64,000 nucleotides of DNA, from assembly GCA_015501585.1 (NCBI GenBank), contig JADNRY010000039.1, positions 186,001-250,000 of the forward strand, read 5' to 3'. Shown here piece by piece: positions 44,401 to 54,919 of this stretch (positions within the stretch are counted from its first letter, which is position 1; the number at the start of each line of letters is the position of its first letter). Source of the stretch: Rhodocollybia butyracea. Lineage: Eukaryota; Basidiomycota; Agaricomycetes; Agaricales; Omphalotaceae. Below the pieces are notes generated by a model. It was not told the origin of the DNA. It saw nothing but the letters and a program-made list of their open reading frames with translations, and searched no databases. A program made the translations under genes and the position numbers.

Positions 44401-45196
44401 GTTGAGAGCTGAGGAAAGGATTCTTAGTCCCACACTTGGCCAGACGTATAATCAGCTAGTACTCCGGGAAAGTCGCGAGAAAAACGCGTTTTCGGTGTGT
44501 TGGAGACTTGGAACTATACTTGGAACGAGTATGTGGTTTTCCTAGATATCCGAATGAGATGCGGAGTCCAAAGATGATTGTCAATAGTATGCTTATGGTC
44601 ATATTTGATGTTCTCCTGTCCTACAGACTTATCTATCGTAAGTAACTAGACAGTTAACAGCTTTCGAAGATTAAACCTAAATCATGCCCAAATGCGAGAG
44701 TGGTTTGGCCGAAGAGTGGTTTGACCGAAGGTGGATTAGGTTCTGGAACTCATCGAGATCGCAGTGCACGATCACCTCCAAGATCCCACGATGCCAAGGC
44801 CATCAAACCGAATTGAACAAGTCGTCCCACTTAAGTACTTAGATACTTACGTCTCACCGACGAGTCTCAGGCCTGACATGAACTTAAGCAGCTCTGTTTG
44901 AGCCGACTAACAAGGTTTCTCTCATAAGCTACAGTCTTAAGAAGTACTGACGCAGTGGGTGAGTCAATATAGTTGTTACTATGTATTATGAAATAAATAA
45001 TCAATTATTTGATATATACCACCACTAACGGATCGCGGACTTAGTTAACAAAAAGATTGAACGCGCAGATCATGATGAAGTACCGAAAGTCAAAAGCCTG
45101 GACCCTGAAAGGCTGAAATCCTCAAACAAATTCTGAGCAATTTCGAATTTCAGAGTAAGGTTCGTACTCACTGATGCAAAAAACCTGCGGTGTCCT
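44401..45196. other. Upstream region of IGPS copy 1
   Basis: No gene recognised. The upstream flank is not the aldo-keto reductase seen before copy 2, so the duplicated block ends near the start codon. Confidence 0.5.
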
Positions 45197-46604
45197 CTAA
45201 ACAGAATCACTTGGGTGGGAAATATTCAATTCCTTCATATCAGTTGGGAGTCTGTCCTCAAAGGCTGATTCACTCATTGTCGTAGTCACTCCCCGAGCAG
45301 CAACAAAAGGCCCTATATGCATAGTGCCCGAAGTACCGCGTGGAAGAGTGCCCATGTGGCGAGTTTCTCCTGTGGGTGTCATAAGTCCAAGTCCGATGCG
45401 AACAATGATCATGGAAAACACAAGTCCCTGTTAGTTCATTAGTCACCGGCCGATCTACTAGTAACCCTACTCACGACGATAGGAGATATCTAGAGAAAGA
45501 TGAGGTTAGCAATGGAAAACCCATGGTATGTTTAAATCAATTCACCGCGTCTAGGAGGACGTACTGGAACCAGGATTCAACTTTGTAAAGGATGAGGAGA
45601 CTCATGAGCGTGGCAGAGTAGATCGCCCCCGACTCAATGACGAGCAGCATTACCGGATTCCAGCTGTGGCTGGAAAACTTGATTACCAAACGGTTCACGG
45701 ACCAGATCCGGTATGCAACGAGCGCTGTGGTAAGTATCAGGATGGCGCTGAACTGTAGATAAAGCGCAAGAACATACCAGTACAAATAGTGTTCGTTGCA
45801 AGCGTGAGGGAGAAAAACGAGACAATCCACGAAGACAACTGTAGTGCGAAGACTTCAGCGTCTCCAATATGCGCAAACGTATTCAAGAGGCCAATCCCAG
45901 CAACTACAAATAAATGAGAGCAAGACAAGCAACTTGATCAATGATACGTACTTGTGCTGCCTAACAAAAGTAGGAATGGAAAAGCAACGACTGTCCAGCG
46001 GCTTCCCCAGACGATATAACATCTTATTAGCTACGTAGGAGATGAGCATATAGCATACGGAGTATAGATGCAATCATGGACGCACTACGACACTATCTCC
46101 TACCAGCGTCTGCGCAACATAGATCGCGCTCCCAAAAACCTGGGTAAAGTTGGACAGAATATTGAAAAAAGCGGCGGGTCCTCCTTCGGCGTCCCTAAAT
46201 GTGATGAAGGCCTTGAAGACGCGGGCGTAGTTGACTCCGATATGCTAGTACATTTCCGAAAATCAAAATAAAGTCCAGTACTTAGGAGGAATAATACCAA
46301 ATAAACATACCATTGTCGCCAAAAAGAACATGATAAGAGAAATCCAGAGCATTAGCTGGTTGATCTTTTGGCCAGGAGGACGTCGCCAAACGAGGATCCA
46401 TACTGTGAGCCCGAAAACGACAGTATATGCGCCTAGGTTTCAAGTCAAACAAATTGAAAACGTAAGCAACGCTAGTGAACATACCATACAGCAACGTTTG
46501 AATAAATATCGACACAAGTTTGGACTGGATCACACGAAAGCCACATCAACATCTAGAGTTAGTATTTGTTTTCCAGTACATACCTCATCTGCACCAAACG
46601 CCAT
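45197..46604 (-). CDS. Seven-TM membrane protein of a second basidiomycete family
   Basis: ATG at 46604 (MAFGADE), then exons SKLVSIFIQTLLYGAYTVVF, LTVWILVWRRPPGQKINQLM with LWISLIMFFLATM, HIGVNYARVFKAFITFRDAE, FTQVFGSAIYVAQTLVGDSV, CYIVWGSRWTVVAFPFLLLG, AGIGLLNTFAHIGDAEVFAL, ALVAYRIWSVNRLVIKFSSH, PVMLLVIESGAIYSATLMSL and a tail GLVFSMIIVRIGLGLMTPTG to TAA/TGA near 45197. The order (GDSxxLYRCYxVWG, then AYRIW, then VIESGAxYS, then a cytosolic Ser/Thr-rich tail) is common in uncharacterised mushroom membrane proteins. The exon around LYR (near 46060) was not resolved. Function unknown. Confidence 0.75.
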
Positions 46605-48865
46605 TATGATAAAGTAGTCCTACGGTAAGGGGTCCTACACGCAGGGAGGGTAAATTTAAGGCGAAATTGAAGACGAAACCGAAGAACGGCCCACAAGGGC
46701 TTTCATATATGCTGTAAAAAGGTAAGAGCTAAATTTGTTCGCGGTGCAATAGTTTCATCATGAGGAACACGTATATGGTGATTGACTAACCATACAAGTA
46801 AACAACTGCCAGTGAGTGATCCCCGTCTTCGAAGGGGCGTTTAGACTCTAGATGAAATGTCGGACATTGAGTTGTTGGGGGCCGATATGAATTTGACTCC
46901 AAGAGGATGGTTGAGTTTCATTGGCTCCCTCCTACCTAATTAAAACAAGATCATCTAAAATCAATATCTACACTTGAAACTTTGAATTCATGAAGCGCTC
47001 GACTGTTCACAGTGCTTACTCCAATGTTATTTGAACGAGAGCTTTCCAGGCGATTATGAACTGTTTACATTTCTGGTGCGCAGAACAAGCAAAGAAGGAA
47101 GACTGGCCGAGTGTACCCCGTAACCGTGATGTCTATGGCATTCTGCAAGCTCCCCAATGCTTGAGTATCAGCGCCGATCCATTTCTGCACTTGCTAAATG
47201 CTTCAGAGGTATGCAGTGCTACTCCCGCGGACAATCCGTCGCTAGACGTATTACAGGCGACGGCAGTTCCGCCTTCTTGGTCGACAAGATTGTTCAACAT
47301 CTCCCTGCGGGATCCGGTTCCAGAACGAGTACACTGATAACCAGAACTTGATCAGCGTGGTATCCATGAGAAGCTTCAGAGATGAAAGCTGCGGAAGATA
47401 AAGTCCTGTCGATGTAGCTTGACATGCAAGTAAAGATGGGGTTGGAAAGGGCCCGAAAAGGACTATATTTACTCCAACGACGATAGGCGCACATCACGAT
47501 GATAAGAATATAGAAGTACTTGGATTTCAGAACAAGTGGTTCCCGTGGGTCGGGAAGATCTACAGCATCGGAGGGTACCTCACTCCGAATCTTTTTGGAA
47601 TTTTTGCGGGATAGTGACAGTGATGTGTTGGGCAGGGGAATAAAACCTAAGAATGGAAAGAGTAGGAGAAGTGAGAGAGACAGAAAGAAAGACATTGCCC
47701 AGTTCAACCGCAATCATTCGAGGCCAGCTCTCACGATGCATTCCCAGCGCCGCGCTTTGAGTTGTCATCTGGTAGGTCAGCGCTACAAGACTGGATACTC
47801 CTAAAAATGGTAGGTTTCTTCAACTTTCTACCGTGAATCTGTTAGCTATGCTTCTATCACGAACGCATTCACACTGCCTTGCTCAATGATCACTCCCCAT
47901 GCTGTTGATATCCTGGGAGGCTGGTCGCTTTGCAAACATTTAACGTAAATCATCCAGGATGTCTACCGACGTGCAAGGGCTCCCCCTAAACTTCGTTTGG
48001 AATCGATCTGTCCAATTATAGCGTGCGTTGGACTGAAAATCGTTGATCCTACTATGGGTCGCCAAGAAGTGCAACTTTTTGATAAATCGCTTATAACTTT
48101 GCGGCGGCTCAATATCTCAAAGTTCTGAATGGATAGATCGAATTGTAGTAGATAAAAACTCTTACCTTGGATTTCCTGTATTTTTAAAGCTTCTATTGCC
48201 TGCGTCGGGCAATGTCCGAGCAAAAGTTAAGAAGTGCAACTGGGCGCTTAGCAGCTAAAACTCTTGCCGGTTTTCGCAGGCTCTCGCTCGTTATTTTGCT
48301 TCTTGTTTCACGAATACTGTACGGATTCTCGTAGGAATTAAAACTTGGCCTGTTATTAGAATAGTAAATAACCCTCTGAAGTCATCTCAGCGGTCTCAAT
48401 AGATATTCTATATGTTCCTGGCGATTGATGTAAAAATCATACTCACGATTCTGAACATTCTGCTCAGTATTCGAGCCCTGTTCGCAAAAGAATCAATCTG
48501 AGTAGATAAAATCATTATAAAGTATCTAGATATTGTTACAAAAAATCCTCAAATCTGTAGAGTGACGGGAACCAAGGTTTTTAAGCAAGTTGCACTTCCT
48601 GACGGTGAGCACTTCTTGACGGGTCATAGTATCGAAGCCATTTGTAGATCGAAGCTCAAGGGTTTGACCTGCCATATGAAGTTCCGCGATCCCCCCACGC
48701 GAGTTCTCCATTTCTTTGGACCAATTCTCTCATAATCGGTAATGATATCGAGATCTAGGGAAGTATAAAGTTATACTTGTTCCGATTACAACCTAGAGTA
48801 TGACGCCGAAAACGCGGTTTTTCGGTCTCCGGTAGCTCTATCTCCGCGAGCGCATGCATGAATGT
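46605..48865. other. Mostly gene-poor stretch
   Basis: Apart from the uncertain frame at 47294-47695 no gene was recognised. The motif AAGAAGTGCAACT occurs near 48064 and 48230 and inverted near 48590 (AGTTGCACTTC). A minus-strand 61-codon frame from ATG at 48711 (MENSRGGIAELHMAGQTLEL) is open but unsupported. Confidence 0.4.
47294..47695 (-). CDS. Hypothetical short protein with hydrophobic N-terminus
   Basis: A frame of about 133 codons starts MSFFLSLSLLLLFPFLGFIP, which looks like a signal peptide or anchor. A second hydrophobic segment, KYFYILIIVMCAY, lies mid-protein. The hydrophobic start is also a pyrimidine-rich tract ending in CTTAG, so it may instead be an intron end. No family was recognised and no paralogue exists in the window. 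Confidence 0.25.
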   Translation of the reverse strand: MSFFLSLSLLLLFPFLGFIPLPNTSLSLSRKNSKKIRSEVPSDAVDLPDPREPLVLKSKYFYILIIVMCAYRRWSKYSPFRALSNPIFTCMSSYIDRTLSSAAFISEASHGYHADQVLVISVLVLEPDPAGRC

Positions 48866-50120
48866 TCAGCAGCCGCGCATGACTCCACCTTCAACCATAT
48901 CCCATCCAAGTTGTGCATAGGTCCATCCAAAACACGAGCCCCCCAGATCCGAAGAGTGAAACCCGCACACACTACGATGCATTCCTGGCTGAAGATGCAG
49001 ATCATCAAGGATTCGCATGTCGTTCTCTTGTAGTTTGATGAGCTATCGAATCATGAGAGGAACATGTACGAAAAAAAGATTCAACGCGTGTTTCGCACCG
49101 TCAAGTTCTCCTTTTGGTGTGTTTCATGCACCGACTTTGGTATGACTGCTGTACCTCGCTGGACACCCCAGCTAAGCAAAACCTGAGAGACAGATGCGCC
49201 TGTCTGACGAGCGATATTCAATACCGACGTGTTGGTGCCGAACTTGAGCTTTCCGACGGGAGAATACGCGGTGAGGATGATACCGCGAGAGGAGCAGTAG
49301 GCCAAGAGTTCGTGCTGTGGGAGACAAGGGTGCATCTCGACCTGGTTGGTGACTGGGATGATCCGAGCGTGTTTAAGGAGGACATCTAAATTCTGGATGC
49401 TAAAGTTTGATACTCCTATTGAACGCGTTTTTCCTGTAACAAGATGAGATGAGGGATTACATTAGGTGTTAAGTGTATGTACCTGATTCTACCAAACTCT
49501 CCATCATCTTCCACGTCTCTGCGAACGTAGGACTCACTTCAGGAGTGCAAAAGCGAGCTTGATCCGTGTCAAAGGCTTGGGGCCAATGCATCAAGTAGAG
49601 GTCCACGTATTCGACACCAAGCTTTTCCAAGCTACGTCAAGAGCTTCTGCGGGCTGTGCGTGATCCTCGCTGCTGCTGCGGGGATTAGAAACTTACAGCC
49701 TCGGGAACAGGGTTTACGAACGACAGTTTGGTGACCAGGAAAATCTCCGAGCGAGGAATATTGGATTCACGGATGGCTTTGCCAACAGAGCGTTCATTTC
49801 CTTGGAAAAGACTATTGGCGATGAGACGAGATTGACATTGACAAGACTTTACCATAGTTTGAGGCCTGATCTAGCTTTTGAATATACTAATCGGCTCATT
49901 TGCTCTAATACTCACTGTATCGATATGCCTATATCCCAAGCGCAGCGCTGAAGAAACCATATCCGCTACTTGCTGACTTTCGCCGGCAGTGCCCATCCAG
50001 CATCTTGACCAGGTGGTGGTTAAAAATCAAGTTTAGTTTTCACGCGACATCTAGATCTCACCCAATTCCAATCGCGTTCATATCTTTTCCGTTATTGAGC
50101 TTCAGCTGGATGTGAGCCAT
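48866..50120 (-). CDS. Aldo-keto reductase
   Basis: ATG at 50120. Exons are 50120-50062 ([20 protein letters not shown]), 50003-49916 ([11 protein letters not shown]), a 13-nt microexon 49865-49853 (ASNYG), from 49800 ([20 protein letters not shown]), then [92 protein letters not shown] and a last exon ending VMRGC at 48866. The AKR tetrad is visible: D in HIDT, Y in SNYG, K in LVTKL, H in LMHWP. A cytosolic NAD(P)H-dependent carbonyl reductase; substrate unknown. The C-terminal exon is longer than usual. Divergent from IGPS copy 2. Confidence 0.88.
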
Positions 50121-50216
50121 CGATGTGTGAAAGAGACGTTCAACTTTAGATTTACGAATTATTACGTCCAACTAAACTTAGATTTGATCTATATCTCTCT
50201 GACCAAGTCTACCGAC
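50121..50216. promoter_or_regulatory. 96-bp bidirectional promoter, aldo-keto reductase / IGPS copy 2
   Basis: Only 96 bases separate the two divergent ATGs. No TATA box is evident. The spacer must hold both leaders, so the genes probably share control elements (inference). Confidence 0.5.
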
Positions 50217-51119
50217 ATGTCTGCGCCCACGATTCTGGAGAAGATATACGCCCAACGTCAGAAGGATGTCGATGTGGCGAAAGCTACGCCTGGTACAAAG
50301 CCAGAAGACTTGGACAAGTATCTCGAGATGGGTCTTGCCCCAGCTCTGATTCCACTTGTTCCCCGCTTGAAAACGAACCCCTCGACGAGTACAGCTGATC
50401 CATCGCTATCTCTGATGGCTGAGATAAAGCGAGCTTCTCCATCCAAAGGAGATATTGCTCTCAACACGAATCCTGCTCAACAGGCGCAGATCTATGCTTT
50501 AGCTGGCGCCTCGGTCATTTCTGTACCATATTTTTTTGTTTATACAGATAAAGTACGTGCTGATTATAGATCTCAGGTCCTAACAGAACCAACTTGGTTC
50601 AAAGGTTCCTTGCTCGATATGCGCCTCGTCCGCCAGGCTGTCGATAAGGTTCCGAACAGACCTGCCATTCTTCGCAAGGAATTCATCTTTGATGTGTACC
50701 AGATTGCCGAAGCGCGTCTTCACGGTGCAGATACTGTTCTCCTCATCGTCGCCATGCTTCAGCAAGACCAACTCGCGAAGTTGTACGCTTATTCGCTCTC
50801 CCTAGGTATGGAACCCTTGGTAGAAGTCAATAATTCGTCGGAGATGAATAGAGCTTTGGAGCTTGGTGCGAAAGTTATTGGGGTCAATAATAGAAACTTG
50901 CACGACTTTTCTGTGGATAAAAAGACGACGAGTAGGCTTGTGGATATGGTGAAGGGAAAGGACGTGTTGCTGTGTGCGCTGAGCGGGATTTCAAAGTCTG
51001 AAGACGTCACGGCGTACAAGGAAGAAAGCGTAAATGCGGTATTGGTGGGGGAAGCTCTGATGAGAGCTGCCGACACTGGGGCTTTTATTCGAGAGCTATT
51101 GAAGTGGCCGCAGAATTGA
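50217..51119 (+). CDS. Indole-3-glycerol-phosphate synthase, stand-alone, copy 2
   Basis: ATG at 50217 ([20 protein letters not shown]), one 54-nt intron at 50523-50576 (GTACCATA...TCTCAG), stop at 51119, giving about 282 residues, the normal single-domain length. It carries the full IGPS motif set ([49 protein letters not shown]). Where copy 1 has an extra 51 bases after PG, this copy reads straight on as [15 protein letters not shown]. The two copies are so alike elsewhere that duplication or gene conversion must be recent. Upstream in-frame codons before 50217 exist but are less likely coding. Confidence 0.93.
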   Translation: MSAPTILEKIYAQRQKDVDVAKATPGTKPEDLDKYLEMGLAPALIPLVPRLKTNPSTSTADPSLSLMAEIKRASPSKGDIALNTNPAQQAQIYALAGASVISVPYFFVYTDKVRADYRSQVLTEPTWFKGSLLDMRLVRQAVDKVPNRPAILRKEFIFDVYQIAEARLHGADTVLLIVAMLQQDQLAKLYAYSLSLGMEPLVEVNNSSEMNRALELGAKVIGVNNRNLHDFSVDKKTTSRLVDMVKGKDVLLCALSGISKSEDVTAYKEESVNAVLVGEALMRAADTGAFIRELLKWPQN

Positions 51120-51349
51120 AGCGTAGATTGCTAATATCGATAATCGTAAATTGTACTTGAAGTTACTTGAACTTCAGCTATGGACTCTGATTCTGTCATT
51201 TCTGTGAATGGCAAAGTGGACTTAATCTACATAACTATAAGGATTCCGCTTTCCGGAAGTTCGAAACGGTACATCCAAATGACCAAGTACGTAGTCCACA
51301 TACATGATACATCAGTATAGATCATAAGTGTTTAACGAGTGGAGACTGT

Positions 51350-52473
51350 TCAACCCTTCTTGGAACGCTGCATCAACTCTGCCACCGTTTCCTCTGTTGC
51401 CGTCCATGATGGACGAGGGATATCAAATGTATCTGTAAGTCTCGAATACGCCGTACCTCCCAACCGCGCTATTGGCTTGAGTTTTGCTGGATCTAGCTCT
51501 AACCCGTTCTCCGCCAACGCAGACTCTCTTACATGCACTTGCTTGATCAGACCGACAACGAGCGTGTTTGTGATATCAGAACTCTTCAAGTTGGAGATGT
51601 CGTGTGAGAAGTGAAGCTATGATATACTCAGTCAAAGTAAAAGCGGTATTTCTCAGGAAACTTGGACTTGCCTCGCATTCCATACTCACTAAACTTTCCT
51701 TAACACAGGCAGGTTTTACTGTAGACTGTAGTACGCTGAGTTCGCAAAGTTAAGTCAAACAAGTAAAACGAGATACTGACGCTCGGTTCCATTGTCAGTC
51801 CCGAAACGACCCACTCATCAACGTCTGCAGGAGCCTCAAGCGAAGTTGAGTTTGCAGCTTCGGCCAGATGTTCTGAGATGATGTTAACTGTGAACTCTTT
51901 AGTGGCCAGGATGTTTTGTCGCGTGTCCTTGGGTCGCCTAGGAGACAGTGTGAAGCAAACACTGAGTAGCGGAGGGTTATGTGAAAGCTTATAGGAACGT
52001 TCCGATGAGTTTGTATCGTTTTCTCGATAACGCCTTCAAATACTAACCAGAGAGAAGTAGCTACAGCACCAGTTCTAAATATCATTATTCGGAGCGAAAA
52101 CTAGTTCCATACCTGAAAGGAGCGAGATTTGGCGTTCCATCTTCTGCAATTGTTGAAACGAGTGCGATTGGCCGGGGTATTATTGCAGAGGTTAACAAAC
52201 GATACGAGTCCCTGTTTACGCGTCTATCTGGAGAGCATTTCTCAGTGTGAGTTTAAACACTTACTTGGTGCTCATTTCATCGAGGTCGTACGTCCTGCGT
52301 GACGAATTCTGATGTTCTGGAATCAAGCTGGCACCATCGCCGAATTTCCATCCAGAGGAAGAAGTCGAGTTGAACATCCTGGAAGGGTATAGAGAGCTGT
52401 TAGATCCCTGTCTTGACGTTACGATAACGGAGCGACGCAGCAGAGATCGCTGTGATAGGAACAACCTGCTCAT
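51350..52473 (-). CDS. Flavin-reductase-like FMN-binding split-barrel protein, probably mitochondrial
   Basis: ATG at 52473, stop at 51350. Exon 1 (52473-52265) encodes an Arg/Ser-rich leader, MSRLFLSQRSLLRRSVIVTS, of mitochondrial-presequence type. Later exons read AIIPRPIALVSTIAEDGTPN (the family's RPIALVST motif) and NLAPF, then HNPPLLSVCFTLSPRRPKDT with RQNILATKEFTVNIISEHLA, DEWVVSGLTMEPS, and a last exon SSDITNTLVVGLIKQVHVRE with ARLGGTAYSRLTDTFDIPRP. These proteins bind FMN and pass electrons to partners; the exact reaction is unknown. The exon around SYFS (about 52060) is not fully resolved. Its start codon lies 98 bases from the divergent NDUFB3-like gene. Confidence 0.82.
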
Positions 52474-52571
52474 CAACGTTTGGGAGCAGGGGACGGCAAG
52501 TCCGGCCGATATTTCTCGGATCAGTTCGTCTCTTCCAATCATTTAATCTCTTCCTTGTCCTTACTATTAGG

Positions 52572-52769
52572 ATGTCAAACCTTCCTCTATACAGAGACCC
52601 TTGGGCCAAGCTCGATGCTTGGAGAAAGTCGCCCGTCTTCCAAAGAACAACCGTCCTTCGCAATTTGTTTCCTGGATTCGGAATCGCCGTCGTCGCTTTT
52701 ACAGCGTATGTGGTTGCGGATAATGTGTATCTCAGTAGTCGCCAGAAACCAGAGGAGAAGCAGCACTAG
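52572..52769 (+). CDS. NADH:ubiquinone oxidoreductase B12 subunit (NDUFB3-like)
   Basis: A single-exon frame of 65 codons: MSNLPLYRDPWAKLDAWRKS then PVFQRTTVLRNLFPGFGIAV, with one membrane span (GIAVVAFTAYVVADNVYL) and a short charged tail. RDPWAKxxAWR and FRNxFPGxGIA are signatures of the complex I B12 accessory subunit, a single-pass protein of the inner mitochondrial membrane arm. Length agrees with fungal homologues. CTATTAG just before the ATG may be the end of a 5'UTR intron. Confidence 0.88.
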   Translation: MSNLPLYRDPWAKLDAWRKSPVFQRTTVLRNLFPGFGIAVVAFTAYVVADNVYLSSRQKPEEKQH

Positions 52770-53218
52770 GTGTGTACTACATATCCAGGTGACTTTATGT
52801 GTGCTAATGAATCTCATAGGTATTGCCCTCTGCAAGTCATGGAACCACCTCGTTACTTGTAAGCAAGCCAGTGTCCAGCGAGATTATAGCTGAGCTGACT
52901 GAGGTGATAGCCTCGAATTATGAGAGTCTCCAAGCTAGACCTTCTGCCTCCCTTTTCTTCATATAGATCGTTCTCCACCGCGATGCTCAGCGCTCAGCAC
53001 TCAGTGCTACTGCAGTCTTATCTTCTTGCTTCGTGTCAACGTTCAACTAGCTACTTGTCAACCTTTTCATTGAATGTTGTCCTAATATACTGCCTTCACC
53101 ACTGTACATGTGTCGAATCCAGTCCACGCTTTTCGTAGGCGAGTCGTGTGATTTGGGCGCTTATCTGGTCTTCTCAGTAGGACTCGGTACCGATTGCTTG
53201 TTCATCTTCCACTGCAAC

Positions 53219-54750
53219 ATGTCTATCGTCGACTATTCCGTTGAGCATCCTTCAACCGAGCTCCAGGTATGCACAAAGCAACTAATATCATAAGGAGATG
53301 CTTCACATCGTCGTCACAGGGCTTCTACGGCTGGACGGATACCCTTCATGGAATCCAATACGGGCCTGGATCAGTCTCGACGGCTTTACCAAAGTTCTTC
53401 AAGCTTTTAGGTGTATCTAAAGCTCTAGTCCTTACCGGAAAGAGTCTCTACGAGAAGGCGAGTCAGACGATTCACAATTGAACATAGTCGCACTAGAACT
53501 TTTCGGTCCTCTTCAGACTGATGTTGTCAAGAAAGTCGAAGGTATTCTGAAATCCATCGATGGATATGGAGCGACTTTCTGGAACATCGGGCAACATTCA
53601 CCTATCGCTGGAATCAGAGAAGCTAGCAAGCTCTTCACGGAAACTGGGTGTGATGTCATCGTATCAGTGGGCGGAGGTTCCCCTGTCGATGCAGCCAAAG
53701 CCATCCTTTACTATATCCAGCAAGAACGAGGAGGAGAGACAATGTTTCAGATTGCTATTCCTACAACTTTAAGCGCGGCAGAGTATTCGGTGAGGGTGAA
53801 ATTTAGTGCTAACGTGGATGTACTAATTGTCTACAGATTGGAGCTGGTTACACTGACGATACCGGAAAGAAAGTAGCCGTCAGCTCTCAGAAACTTGCAC
53901 CTGCGGCTATCATTCTCGATGCCGAGCTTACATTGGCTACGCCCGAGAGATTATGGTATATAGTCTTGAGTGTTCCTCCATGACGATGACTGAATTCTCG
54001 TAGGCTCTCTACAGGCATTCGCGCTCTAGATCACTGTGTAGGCTAGTATATATTCCCTTCGATCTATGGGTAAATTTAGACTTACATTCATTCCAGAAAA
54101 CCTCTACCGCCCACTGATTCCTCCTCCACTCAAGGTTCTGTGCCTGTCTGCGCTGGCTGATTTGTTCAAGTATCTTCCACAGTCCAAGGCGAATCCTCAA
54201 TCGGTGGAAATCCGGCAAAAACTGCAGATAGCAAGTTGGATGAGCCTCTGGCCTGTCAAGCTTGAAAAGTACAGTGCGCTAGGATTGTCTCATTCGCTGG
54301 GACACAAGTTGGGGGCTGCATATGCAATTCCTCACGGTATCACATCTGTAAGCTGGACCACAGTTGGTTGTCAAATCATATCACTGGGAATGCATTTTAG
54401 TGCCTCACGCTTGCACCAGTCGTGGAACTGATGGCTGAAATTGGAACACCTCAGGACAAGGAATATCTCGCTCAGGCTCTTTTCTTCTTGCGTGAACCAA
54501 GTACTGGCTCGGTTGAAGGAGATGTGAAGGCGCTAGCAAAGGCCATCAAACAGTACAGTCTCGACTCGACTTATCATATGGTGTTACTAATGAGGATCTT
54601 AGGCTAGTTATAAACTTGGGTCTTGAATCTACCCTTACACAATACAACGTCCCAAGGGAAGATATAGTGAAGATTGCATCGCTAGCTCTGGGTTCTGATT
54701 CACACCCGGCGTTTGCACAGACTGTACAGCTGTTAGAGGCCTTGTATTGA
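53219..54750 (+). CDS. Fe-containing alcohol dehydrogenase / maleylacetate-reductase-like
   Basis: Exons: 53219-53266 (MSIVDYSVEHPSTELQ), 53320-53457 (GFYGWTDTLHGIQYGPGSVS to GKSLYEK), 53517 on (TDVVKKVEGILKSIDGYGAT), then IGAGYTDDTGKKVAVSSQKL, a short ALDHCV exon, and segments through LTQYNVPREDIVKIASLALG and a final EALY with TGA at 54748-54750. GGGSPVDAAKAI is the NAD-binding loop. The metal ligands lie in ALDH and HSLGHKLGAAYAIPHG. These features match group III ADH/maleylacetate reductases that reduce maleylacetate to 3-oxoadipate (family knowledge). Intron 2 (53458-53516) has a GC donor (GCGAGT), the only choice that keeps frame. Confidence 0.87.
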
Positions 54751-54919
54751 TATCATGAGTCGGAGCCGGGGTAATAACTCTAATCGTAATTACTTCCTGG
54801 CGCCTGGCGTACAAATACATATAAAATGATTCCAGTCTTTGTCTAGCCCCCGAGACGTGTTTCTATAATTTGCCCATGTGGCGCGCGACGTTGAACTTGA
54901 GACCCCTAGAGAAGTGACG

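Noticed and set aside
48526..48711. 61-codon minus-strand frame
   Set aside because: No recognisable domain, no splice context and no paralogue; left as an unsupported frame.
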